From positions 1-20,000 of the forward strand of contig JACVTC010000517.1 in NCBI GenBank assembly GCA_016946835.1: DNA of 20,000 nucleotides. The letters are read 5' to 3'. Below are positions 11,626-20,000 of the stretch, in pieces. The translations under genes and the position numbers were made by a program. A model generated the notes under the pieces. The model was not told the origin of the DNA. It did no database searches and saw only the letters and a list, made by a program, of their open reading frames with translations. Numbering within the stretch: position 1 is the stretch's first letter; the number at the start of each line of letters is the position of its first letter. Source of the DNA: Neocallimastix lanati (nom. inval.) (taxonomy: Eukaryota; Neocallimastigomycota; Neocallimastigomycetes; Neocallimastigales; Neocallimastigaceae).

Positions 11626-13012
11626 TTATCATTATTATTGTTATTGTTATTGTTATCATCATTATCATTATCATTATCATTATTATTTTCATTCTCTGTT
11701 TTTGATGAATTAGATTTGAGTTTTTTATCAACTATTTCAGTTTCTAATTTTTCATCAAATTTATTTTCTTCCTTTATACCACTCTTTAATTGTTCAATCT
11801 TCATTTGCATTTTCTTAATTTTTTCACTTCTTCCTTTTCTTTGAGCAATCTTCAATTTTTGTTCAAGATGTTCTATTTCTTCTTCTATTTCCTTTGTAAG
11901 TATTACAGGTTTATGTCTTTTAACCTTTTCATTACCATCCAATCGATCAGTTTCATAGAGTTCATCTTCATCTTCAAATTCAAATTCTAATTTATATTTA
12001 CTAAATTTAACTTCTTCTGGTTCATTATAAAATATTTCCAAATAACGTTTCTGCTTTGTACATGTACTTTTAATAATGACATTTTGAGTATTAAGACACA
12101 ATTCATCGATAACACAATTTCCAAAATCTAACTTTGATGTTTCCACTGAAAAATTGGAAGTCTTTCTAATATTTGCTTTAACTGACAATATTTGGTTATT
12201 TTCACGATCATTTATATTTTCTATAACTAACTTTTCATGAAATTGACCTGGTAAACTTGGTTCAAATACAAAGGTAACTTCTCTAGTACTATAACCACTT
12301 ACAATACCCATTTTACCTTTACTGAATACTAAATCACTGGAAGCAATGGATCCTGATTTTTTAATATTATAGAGAAGACTAGCTTCTGATCGATTATGTA
12401 TAATAATTGTTTTTGTTTTAGAATCACCCTTAGATAACATACCAAAGTTTATATTTTTCTGACCTAAATCCATTACAGAACGACATAAAGAAAATCTTAT
12501 CATCAATTCTCTAACCGGTATATTTTTGATATCTGATTTTAATAAGGTTTCAAATTGAGGTCTTGGTATATCTCTATCAAAATCTACTAATTTTATAAAT
12601 ATTTTAGCATCTTGTTTTCTTGGCTTACGTTGAATAAATGGTTTATTTTGACTTGATGGCATATAAATTAATATTATTCTTTTTTCGGATTGTGGTGGAA
12701 TTTCAATTTTTGAAATTGGACATAAATAATTGGAATTCATGATATAATCTAATTCATTTCTTAATATCATTCGTGAACGAACATAATCTTCTTCCATGGA
12801 TGACTTTGGTAGTACTGGGTTTAAATTATTGTTATTTGATTCAAAAGCACTGATTAAACCGCTTAAAATCATTTTTATATTATCCACTTCATCTTCAAAG
12901 TCATTATAACGTTTTAATGAATTATTATGAATTCCATATTGTTCTGTACCTGATATTTCATTATTTTCATTACTTGAATAACGATCTTTATTATCATCTA
13001 TTTTTGAATTTA
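4329..13012 (-). CDS. Giant ASH/MSP-domain (HYDIN/CFAP-like) protein, exon 2 and C-terminus
   Basis: This exon is best joined to the one at 13502-17048, and supplies residues 1183-4076 of a 4076-residue protein. It has no catalytic motif. Repeated beta-sandwich signatures (a [F/L]G or DLG turn, then I-x-N-x-S, then a G-x-I or P-x-x-x-x-x-I-x-V strand) appear near residues 1360-1460, 1466-1540, 1940-2075, 2224-2336, 2514-2640, 2741-2894, 2994-3157, 3329-3464 and 3491-3636. These are typical of ASPM/SPD-2/Hydin (ASH) and MSP-type immunoglobulin-like domains, which act at cilia and centrosomes. Disordered inserts include an Asn/Asp tract (about 2642-2739), a Thr/Asn tract (about 2374-2408), an acidic stretch (about 3167-3270) and a Lys/Glu coiled coil (about 1544-1620). 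The last folded part (3891-4017) is helical and unrecognised. No ATG begins this frame: the first candidate codon at 12887 is GTG, and 41 more open codons precede it. The domain count is by eye and could be off by a few. Confidence 0.85.
4510..4890 (-). other. C-terminal helical domain, family not recognised
   Basis: Residues about 3891-4017 lack the Asn/Thr tracts of the rest and read as packed amphipathic helices, for example YKALECRIIRLLREINRYVE, IANLYFKYHYIVDQLIYYG, SFHLAILVFTAIFFYPTF and ISTFSHFLNFFPYNSKYIDI. The FHLAILVFTAIFFYPTF stretch is hydrophobic but interrupted and lies in a soluble context, so I do not call a membrane segment. It is followed by a Thr/Asn-rich tail to the stop. 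I know no family to assign. Confidence 0.5.
8340..8640 (-). repeat. Poly-asparagine microsatellite with a 36-bp higher-order unit
   Basis: About 300 bases of (AAT)n code for nearly 100 residues that are almost all Asn. Inserted Asp codons follow a pattern at the 5' end of the plus-strand tract: Asp pairs 9 bases apart, repeating every 36 bases (plus-strand TCG at 8365, 8374, 8401, 8410, 8437, 8446). Each Asp (GAT) is preceded by AAC, not AAT, so every Asp brings the same two-base change (AATAAT to AACGAT). That points to spread by duplication of one unit. The tract sits between two ASH-like domains. Confidence 0.9.
9340..9440 (-). repeat. Coding (ACT)n and (AAT)n microsatellite: Thr and Asn tract
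   Basis: On the minus strand a run of ACT codons (Thr) passes into AAT codons (Asn) at residues about 2374-2408. It is in frame with both flanks and lies between two sandwich domains, so it is a length-variable disordered linker. Confidence 0.85.
11480..11700 (-). repeat. Coding Asn/Asp/Thr microsatellite
   Basis: Mixed AAT, GAT/GAC and ACT/ACA codons encode an Asn/Asp run, a Thr run and a second Asn run at residues about 1620-1695. It is a disordered linker after the coiled coil. A second shorter Asn/Thr block (about 1824-1878) is encoded at about 10930-11090. Confidence 0.85.
11700..11930 (-). other. Charged coiled-coil insert within the giant protein
   Basis: Residues about 1544-1620 form a Lys/Glu-rich heptad-like helix (KEIEEEIEHLEQKLKIAQ, then KIKKMQMKIEQLKSG). 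It follows the acidic end of one ASH-like repeat and leads into the Asn/Asp/Thr tract encoded by 11480-11700. A coiled coil between sandwich domains suggests dimerisation or a partner-binding arm. This is inferred from the sequence pattern. Confidence 0.65.
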
Positions 13013-13501
13013 CTAATAAATATATTAATAATATAAAAATTAAATATAAAAAAAAAAAAAAAGATTATTATTATTTTTATTATTAGTAGTAGTAGTGATT
13101 TTTATTAGTATTATTATTATAATATTAGTAGTAATATTATTATTATTGTTGTTGTTGTTGTTGTTGTTTTTAAAAATTATTATTATAATTTATAAGTATC
13201 AATTTTAATATTTTTATTTGTGTTTGTATTGGTTTTGGTATTGGTATTAGTATTAGTGTTAATATTAGTATTAGTATTAGGGATTAATAATAAATATATT
13301 AAATTATTTATTAATAAATATCATAAAGGTAAAAAAAAAAAAAAAAAAAAAAAAATTTAAAAAATAAAATATTAATAAATTAAATAAATATATATGTATA
13401 ATTGAAAATATTATATATTATAATATATATATATTATTTGAAAAAAAAAAAAATTATTTAAAATAAATTTGTAATTAATATCTATTAATTAATTAACTTA
13501 C
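13013..13501 (-). other. Spliceosomal intron joining the two long frames
   Basis: On the minus strand the donor is GTAAGT (13501-13496) and the acceptor is ATTAG ending at 13013, preceded by a T tract (about 13049-13063) and TTAAT-like branch candidates. Splicing puts the A at 13502 together with TA at 13012-13011, making ATA (Ile). The frame stays open from exon 1 into the frame of exon 2, where 41 further codons precede the GTG at 12887 without a stop. Without splicing, exon 1 would stop at 13485-13487, 15 bases past the donor. The length is 489 bases. It contains an (ATT/GTT)n run at about 13065-13170 and a GTATTA-type repeat at about 13225-13280. No transcript is available here, so the splice is predicted. 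Confidence 0.75.
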
Positions 13502-16500
13502 TATTTAATGAGGATGTATTTCTTCTGAATTTATGAGAACTATTTGCCTTTTCAATAAATCGTTCAAATTCACTGCCACTATCATTAAAATCTTTAAAGG
13601 AATTATTTTTTTCCAAAATTTTATTTCCTTTTTTACTAGCAACCACTGAAAAATCATCAAATTCTCTGAGTTTGTTGTGATTCTTCCTTATTTTTTTTGG
13701 TTTTTTGTGAGGTTGATTTGATACTAAATATTTATTCTTTGAAGACAATTTAGCATCTACTAATTTTGAAAAAGATATAGACTCACTAACACCAGTTGTT
13801 TTATTTCTGGACCCTGATCTCGATCTTGATTTTGATTTTGACATAGTTCTGCTTCTTCTCTTTCGCAAAACATCCCTCTCTAAAGATTCCAAGGAGGTAA
13901 TACTTAAACTTTTTGTTGACGAAGCAGAAGAGGTCGAAGAACACTGTCGTGAATGTTTATGTTTTTGATGATGATGCTTTTTCCTTCCTGATGATTTACT
14001 ATTTTTATTTAATTTACCTGGTCCATTATTTTCATTATCATTTCCGGTATTGCTATAATCCTTAGAATTCATCATCTCATTCACATGAATTAAAGAGGAA
14101 CTTGTACTATTAAGCGAACTACTCAATACATTACTTATTCCATTAGAATTACTATTATTCGAATTAAATGTATTTGGTAAGGTAGCTAAATCAAGATAAT
14201 CCGTTCTAGATAAAAGGGATGATTCTTCACTAAACCTTCTTTTAAAGGTAGCATTATCGTTTATATGATTTTGAATAATTCGATGAGATTTTGATTTCCA
14301 CTGAGCATACAATCTTCTTTTATCAGCCATACTTTCTAACATTTTTTTTCTTCGTTCTGTGGTGATAACGGATTCTGGTTTTTGATTGGTATTTTTCAAT
14401 TTTTCGGTATTCTCCGTATAGATACCAATTTCTTTAAGGGAAGCTGTCAGTAAAAGTATTAAAGGTTTTTTAGAAATATTGATAATACTAAAGGTTCGAA
14501 TAACCGGTGAATTCAAAATAACATCACCAAGATCAATAAAATTAGTCGAGTTGGAAGTAATTATTCTATAGAATAATGAATGAAAAGTAACACCATGTTT
14601 ATCGATATTTGTAGATTGCACTTCAATAGTTTGATTATTATTTTTATTTAAATGATTTACGACAGTAATTTGTTTACGATAATCTGGATTTACCTTTCTG
14701 GGGTATATATCTATTTTCACTTCCAAGGATTGACGAGGGGGTATTTCATAGGGTCCTCGTATACAATTTAATACTTTTGATATGAAACGAAGTTCCACTT
14801 TAGCCGACAGTTCGGAACGATTATAAATTTTTATTGGAAGGGATCTTAATGTTCCGACATTAGTATCACCAAAGTTTACCACTTTAGGTTGAACTTCAAT
14901 AAATGAAGTACAACTTCTTGCTCTACAAGTAATTTTCTTTTTTTCCTTTTGTTGCATTAAGGAGGATGAGTAATGAAGTATAATTTTGAAAGTTTGTTTG
15001 GTTAATCGACCAGCATTATAATTTGCTGTTAATTCCTTTTGTTCTGGACGATAGTAAACTAATACAGTTTTTTCATTTCTTGGATTTAAAATTATTTCTT
15101 CCGTTTGTATGTAATCATTACTTTTCTCTCCTTCATCAAATTCAGTTTGAGGTTCATTATCATAAGTGGATTGAAGGGTAGAACGTCTTTCTTCATTTAT
15201 TTTTTCAGTCCATTTTATATAATCTAAGACATCGGACTGACTTCTTTTATCATTTCTTACAACAGAGGTATTGTTTAAGGTAGAATTTACATTATTATCC
15301 ATATTGGGAGAAGAAACCCTTGAGTTGACTTCACTGTTTTGAACAGAATATTCATTCATATTTTGGTTATTATATAGTCCTAAAGTAGTAACATTAAAAG
15401 AACTTGTACTCACGCCATCCATAAAATTTGTAGTGGTCGTAGATGGTGAAACCATTGTAGAAGACATCGGTGAATTTGGTATTTCATTACTAAAACTAGC
15501 GAGTTTGTTTATATCACTATGTATTGAACGACTACTACTAAGGAATGAATCTTCTCTTGCAGTCAGTGGAAATGGTCTTACCAAATTATTATTATTATCC
15601 TTATTTTCACCGTTCAAATCATCTATCTTTATTTTAAATTGGACTTCGGCATCCACACCTTGAAATGTAATATCTAATGGAACATCCGAAACATTACGTA
15701 AAATAAGCTGCTGTCTTGTCCAAACTCCTGCACAGCAATCACCAAAATCAAGTATATTTCCACTACTAACTACCAGAGATTCTTCACGTTTAACGGCTCT
15801 TACCACAGAAGTAATTTTTGTTTCTTCTATATTACTCATATCATTAGCATTTTCTATTTGAAAATCATAAGAAAATTCCCCTATCTCTTGAGGACAAAAT
15901 TGAACACGTATTCTTAAATGTGCAAAAGCAGATAATGGCTTACAATCTAATTCTTCACCGGTATCATAATTAAAAAATTTGAGCCAATTGACATGACTAT
16001 TACCAAGGGTATCAGTGATACTCATAATCCAATATAAATCAATTTCTGACCTATTCCATAGAGTGAAATCTTTAAAATATGTTCCTCCTAATACACAATC
16101 ATCAAATGATATACCTGTTTCTCCTATATCAATCCACAATACAGATTTACAAACTTTTGATCTAAATTTTAATGTTATTTGCTGATCTGAGGGTATATTG
16201 GATGTTATATTATTTATTTCTTCTAAAATCATATTATTTTTATTAGGATCATCTAAATCTTCTTTACTTATTATTGAATTATTTATTATATTTTCTTGAT
16301 TATCTGAATTTGATTCTTTACTTTTATCTGTAATAGTTATAGGTAAATCAACTTGTTGTTGCTTTTGTAATATGGTATCTAAACGGTAAGCAATGAAGAA
16401 TAACAAACCATTTATTTCAAAGAAATTATAATTAGCATCTTCATCATTATAAGAATTTAAAAATGTATCATTTCGATCACTATTAACAGCTTCTATATCT

Positions 16501-17048
16501 TGCATGTTAATTTTTTCTTTATTTTCTGGTAAAAATTCGACAATTACAGGTACTGTTTGACCAGGTTCTATTTGAACTTCATCTATTTGTCCCACATAAT
16601 TAAATAATTGATTAAACTGTTGATTATATACAGCATTTGCAGTGGTATGATTCATATTATTTAAAAGTGATGTCGAATATGTACTTTCTTTTATTTTTAA
16701 TTCAAAATTATGTCCCACAATTTCATTATCAGAATAACTATTTATTGGAGAAAAAAGGGAAATATTTGTATTATAAGGTTCAGTTGTATTATTACTCTGA
16801 TCATTCAATACACTATTCAAAAATTCATTTTCATTTTCTAAATTTTCATTATTTAATTGAAAAGTAATTTGATTACTTAAATTTGAACGAAGTTTTACTA
16901 AAATTGGATATTTGGAAATATTTTTAATTTTTACTCTTTTTAACGCATGTAAATTATTTAAATAAACTTTTTCTAAAGTAAATTTGGAATTTACATTAAC
17001 TAATTCAATTAATGAAGATTGCTCTTCAATATTTTCAGTTTCTGTCAT
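13502..17048 (-). CDS. Giant ASH/MSP-domain (HYDIN/CFAP-like) protein, exon 1 and N-terminus
   Basis: This exon encodes residues 1-1182 of the predicted 4076-residue protein. I start it at the ATG at 17048 (MTETENIEEQSS). The frame extends only six codons further to a TTG, and an in-frame TAA sits just before that (17069-17067). Sandwich-type repeats with ASH-like turns lie at about 20-65 (KRVKIKNISKYPILVKL), 300-420 (DIGETGISFDDC, then FTLWNRSEIDLYW), 420-475 (ILDFGDCCAGVW), 712-830 (VVNFGDTNVGTLRSLPIKIY) and from 835 (FIDLGDVILNSPVIRTFSII). Between the third and fourth is a Ser/Thr/Asn-rich insert (about 480-640). After 883 comes a basic helix (RRKKMLESMADKRRLYAQ), then a disordered region with a His/Lys/Arg/Ser block (about 1018-1083). 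The last repeat has no second half here; that appears in exon 2. ASH proteins are mostly ciliary or centrosomal, so a zoospore flagellar role is a reasonable guess. It might also be a cytoplasmic scaffold. Confidence 0.85.
13800..13995 (-). other. Basic His/Ser/Arg-rich disordered segment
   Basis: Residues about 1018-1083 of the giant protein contain GRKKHHHQKHKHSRQ, a serine run, LRKRRSRTMSKSKSRSRSGS and similar. The SR-dipeptide run and the clusters of Lys/Arg would suit a nuclear-localisation or nucleic-acid-binding patch, or a heavily phosphorylated linker. It lies in the disordered stretch between the two halves of an ASH-like domain. Confidence 0.55.
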
Positions 17049-17300
17049 GACTACTGATATTATCAATTATTAATTGAAAAATAGAGAACTTCCTTACTAT
17101 TAATTTTATTAGTATTCGTATTGTAATTATTCAATAAAACAAAAAGAGAAACTGTAAAATATAAATTAATAATAAATATATATATAAATAAATATTATTT
17201 AATTTTTATTATATATTAAATAATAAGGGTTAAAAAAAAAAAAAAAAATAAAAAATAAAAAATAACACTTTTTAATAATATTATTTTATTGTTATATAAT
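17049..17300 (-). promoter_or_regulatory. 5' flank of the giant gene, probable promoter region
   Basis: Upstream of the ATG at 17048 lies A/T-only DNA. On the minus strand a T tract of 16 bases, followed further upstream by (TTTTTTA) units, sits about 180-220 bases before the start. Oligo(T) and oligo(A) tracts are common in promoters of AT-rich eukaryotes. No TATA box or initiator can be picked out from such a background, so the call is positional. Confidence 0.3.
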
Positions 17301-17926
17301 AATATTTAAAGTAAGTTTAGATATTTTGTATTGTGAACAAAATTATAATAAATTTATCTTTTATTAGTATAATTACTGTTGTTGTTACTGTTGTTATTTT
17401 TATAATTATCATTATTATTATTATTATTATTATTAGGGTTGTCTTTGTTATTATTATTCCTATTAATATTTACTTTATTATATTATTAAATGCTTAAATT
17501 TAAATTTATTGAAAATACAATGTATTTATATGTTTAAATTAAAATAATTGATATTCATAAGCACATTCATTAACACTTTATTATTCCAATTATTCAAATT
17601 TAAAAATTATATATTTAATTTCTTTTCAAGGTAAATTTTTTATTTTTTTCTTAAATGTTTAATAACATAGTCCGCTTATGTTTCAAAAATAAAAATTTTT
17701 ATTATGCTATATTGTATCTCCATAATAAAAATAAAAGTATTTTATCATTAAGCTCATTCAATAAAATAATTTTAGTATTTCTTCTTTATAAATTAAATAA
17801 AAAGTATATTATATATAAATGAATATCTCTTTACCTTTAAATATTATTAATAAATATATTCCAAATTATTTCTCTTTATTTTTTTTTTTTTTTTTTTTTT
17901 TTTTTATTTTATTTTTATTATTATTA

Positions 17927-17972
<46 letters not shown>

Positions 17973-18046
17973 CAATTATTTATTCTATTTTATCTTAAAA
18001 TGATTTTTTATAAATTTATATTGTTTATTGGAATATTTATAAATAA

Positions 18047-18084
<38 letters not shown>

Positions 18085-18660
18085 TTGAATTTTTTGAGTT
18101 TTTAAATATATTAAATAATTACTAAATGTTTAATTCATCATTGATTAATAGATTAAAAAAAAAAAAGAGTTTTTTCGTTATTTATATATATATTGTAATT
18201 AATCTTTTCATTAAAATAAATTGTTATTTTTTTTTTTATCTTTTATTTATTATATATTATTTTTCCTTTACTTTATTTTTATTTATTGCTTGAATTTATT
18301 TTTATGTTTTTTTTTTTTAATGATAAAATAAAATATATTATCTTTTCAATAAAATATTATATTTATATATATATAATTTATATTGTTTTTTCTTTCTTTT
18401 TTTTAATTAAAAAAAGTCAAGAATTAGATAAAAAAAAATAAATAAAATAATAAATAAAATAAAAAAAAAAGGATGAACAATAAGTAAATAAAGAAACTAT
18501 TCGTATTTAGTTATCTTTATTCATAAAGAAAAGTTCTGAGTAAAATATAATAAAAAAATTTTTAATAAGCATTGAAATAATTATGTTAAATATATGTATT
18601 TAGTATTATTTTTATTATTATTTATTATAAACTATATTTAATATTAATGATTATGATACA
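17300..18660. other. Intergenic AT-rich DNA with homopolymers, no gene seen
   Basis: No supported open frame or RNA gene on either strand. It contains an (ATT)n run at about 17405-17437, a T tract plus (TTA)n at about 17877-17972, a T run of about 30 bases at about 18053-18080, and scattered A/T runs. A few bases of more balanced sequence (near 17660 and 18500) do not add up to a gene. Confidence 0.7.
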
Positions 18661-19095
18661 TAATAAGTAAATAAATAATAAATAATAATAAAGAGTATTT
18701 ATTAAAATAATATATAATAATTAATAAATAATTAAATAATAAATAATTGATTAAATAATAAATAATTGAATAGTAAATAATAAATAATTAAATAACTGAA
18801 TAATAAATAATAAATATTAAATAATAAATATTAAATAATAAATATTAAATAATAAATAATAAATAATAAATAATAATAAATAAAAAATAATAATAAATAA
18901 TAATAATAAATAATAAATAATAAAAAGAATATTTATTAATAAATAATAAATAATAAAAAGAGTATTTATTAATAAATAATAAATAATTAAATAATTGAAT
19001 AATAAATAATTAAATAATAAATAATTAAATAATTGAATAATAAATAATTAAATAATAAATAATTAAATAATATATAATAAATAATTGAATAGTGA
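18660..19095. repeat. A-rich AATAAAT-type minisatellite with 33- and 38-bp higher-order units
   Basis: Imperfect 7-8 base units (AATAAATAATTAAATAATAA) repeated for about 430 bases. Within it an AAAAAGA(A/G)TATTTATTAA unit starts at 18922 and again at 18955 (33-bp period), with a related copy near 18690. An ATAATTAAATAATTGAATAA unit starts at 18983 and 19021 (38-bp period). The strand sense is opposite to the related tract at 3890-4100. Confidence 0.75.
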
Positions 19096-19617
19096 TTTTC
19101 ATATTATTTGATTAATAATTATTCCACATTAATATTGTATACAATTTGTATACATTCTATATTATAAAAAGTTTAATTATTTTTTTGACAGTATACTTTT
19201 CTTTTTATAAAAAGTAACACTTTATTTTAAATATAAAATAAAAAAATAAGCTTTATTAAATAATAATTTATTTTAATAATTTTTATTGTTAGATAATGAA
19301 ATTATGCATTAATGTATAATTTCATTATCTAGTATTAATATTATATAACAAAATTTGAATATTTGAGTGTGGAAATTATAGCTAAAGATTATTACTTCTA
19401 ATATGAAATCAGTGTTTTCATTCCTTTTTATTCTCTTTTTTTTTTTTTTTTTGTTGTTGTTGTTGCTATTTTTTTTTAATTTTGCTTTTTTATTGATAAA
19501 AAAATATTTTCTTTAGTAACAAATTTTTATGAAAATATTTAATTATCCTTATTAAATATTTAATAATTAATTATTAATTAAATTTATTAATAATTAATCC
19601 ATTATTCTTTTTTTTTT

Positions 19618-19659
<42 letters not shown>

Positions 19660-20000
19660 AAATTTCTTTTGTAATTAATTATAATTATTTAATAAAGTTA
19701 TGATTATAAATATATAAATTTGAAATATTTATATATAATAGCCATACTTTATTAGTTGTCCATATCATGATTAGAATGGTTCATCTAAATACATTTATTT
19801 TATTTTTATATTTCTGATCATGAATAAATTTTTGTACTATAAAGAAGAAAATTTGTACTTTCTTAATTAATATTAATAAAAACTAGAATTAATTATATTT
19901 ATATATATTAATAAAGAATAACATTCCTTTGAATTATAATCTCTTACTATTAATTATAATTTATATCATTTTTAGATAAAAGCATCAACACTTATATAAA
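19096..20000. other. AT-rich DNA, no gene seen
   Basis: No supported open frame or RNA gene; only a palindrome, a T run followed by (TTG)n at about 19436-19466, and a T run followed by (ATT)n at about 19609-19656. Short plus-strand frames from ATG at 19402 and 19766 encode runs of Phe, Leu and Val only and are judged chance. Confidence 0.6.
19291..19330. repeat. 40-bp near-perfect palindrome
   Basis: The left half AGATAATGAAATTATGCATT and the right half AATGTATAATTTCATTATCT are reverse complements, with no spacer between them. Of the 20 pairs, 19 are Watson-Crick and one (19306 with 19315) is G with T, which still pairs as G-U in RNA. Pairing can extend a few bases on each side if wobble pairs are allowed. 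It contains several G/C bases and is not just an A/T run, unlike the surrounding repeats. Confidence 0.85.

Noticed and set aside
11488-11844. Plus-strand Leu/Val-rich frame opposite the Asn/Asp tract
   Set aside because: This is the antisense shadow of coding microsatellites. Similar shadows lie opposite 9186-9455 and 10807-11025.
12885-12887. GTG as the start of the large downstream frame
   Set aside because: The frame is open for 41 codons upstream to an ATTAG acceptor, and a GTG start is unlikely in a nuclear eukaryotic gene. An exon boundary explains it better.
13225-13280. GTATTA-type repeat as a telomere-like or CRISPR-like array
   Set aside because: Units are short, imperfect and without spacers of constant length. 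It lies within an intron and is an ordinary microsatellite.
17064-17066. TTG as the start of the upstream frame
   Set aside because: An ATG follows six codons later at 17048 and is the ordinary choice. An in-frame stop just before the TTG leaves no room for a longer N-terminus.
19402-19480. Plus-strand frame beginning MKSVFSFLFILFF, signal-peptide-like
   Set aside because: After eight or so mixed codons it is a T run and a (GTT)n repeat, so its hydrophobicity comes from low-complexity DNA.

Overview
The window looks like nuclear DNA from a very AT-rich eukaryote. Non-coding stretches are almost pure A/T with long homopolymer runs, (ATT)n and (AATAAAT)-type repeats. The coding DNA carries long asparagine, aspartate and threonine tracts. 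A degraded APE-type non-LTR retrotransposon and a GT-AG spliceosomal intron rule out a prokaryote. The best guess (inference, not proof) is an anaerobic gut fungus of the Neocallimastigomycota. These fungi have very low GC, Asn-rich proteins and flagellated zoospores that could use ASH/MSP-domain proteins. A dictyostelid-like amoeba is the main alternative.

Layout. Positions 1-1832 (minus strand) hold part of a LINE-like element: an N-terminal region, an endonuclease broken by several frameshifts, and the linker toward a reverse transcriptase that would lie beyond the left edge. Positions about 2100-3180 hold scraps of more balanced composition that may be decayed coding DNA. The rest, up to 4328, is low-complexity AT DNA, including a T-rich minisatellite. 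Positions 4329-17048 (minus strand) are best read as one giant gene. Two long open frames of about 3.5 and 8.7 kb are joined by a 489-bp intron (13501 to 13013) with a GTAAGT donor and an ATTAG acceptor that keep the frame, giving a protein of about 4076 residues. It contains many immunoglobulin-like ASH/MSP-type (HYDIN/CFAP-like) beta-sandwich repeats, separated by disordered Asn-, Ser- and Lys-rich inserts and one coiled coil, and it ends in a helical domain I do not recognise. From 17049 to 20000 no gene is supported. That stretch holds homopolymers, an A-rich minisatellite that mirrors the one downstream of the gene, and a near-perfect 40-bp palindrome.

The most interesting result is that what looks like two neighbouring hypothetical genes is probably one giant gene. 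One ASH-like domain begins near the end of the first exon and seems to be completed in the second. The function is inferred from fold-like patterns only. ASH proteins usually act at cilia, basal bodies and centrosomes, but no domain here shows a catalytic motif.
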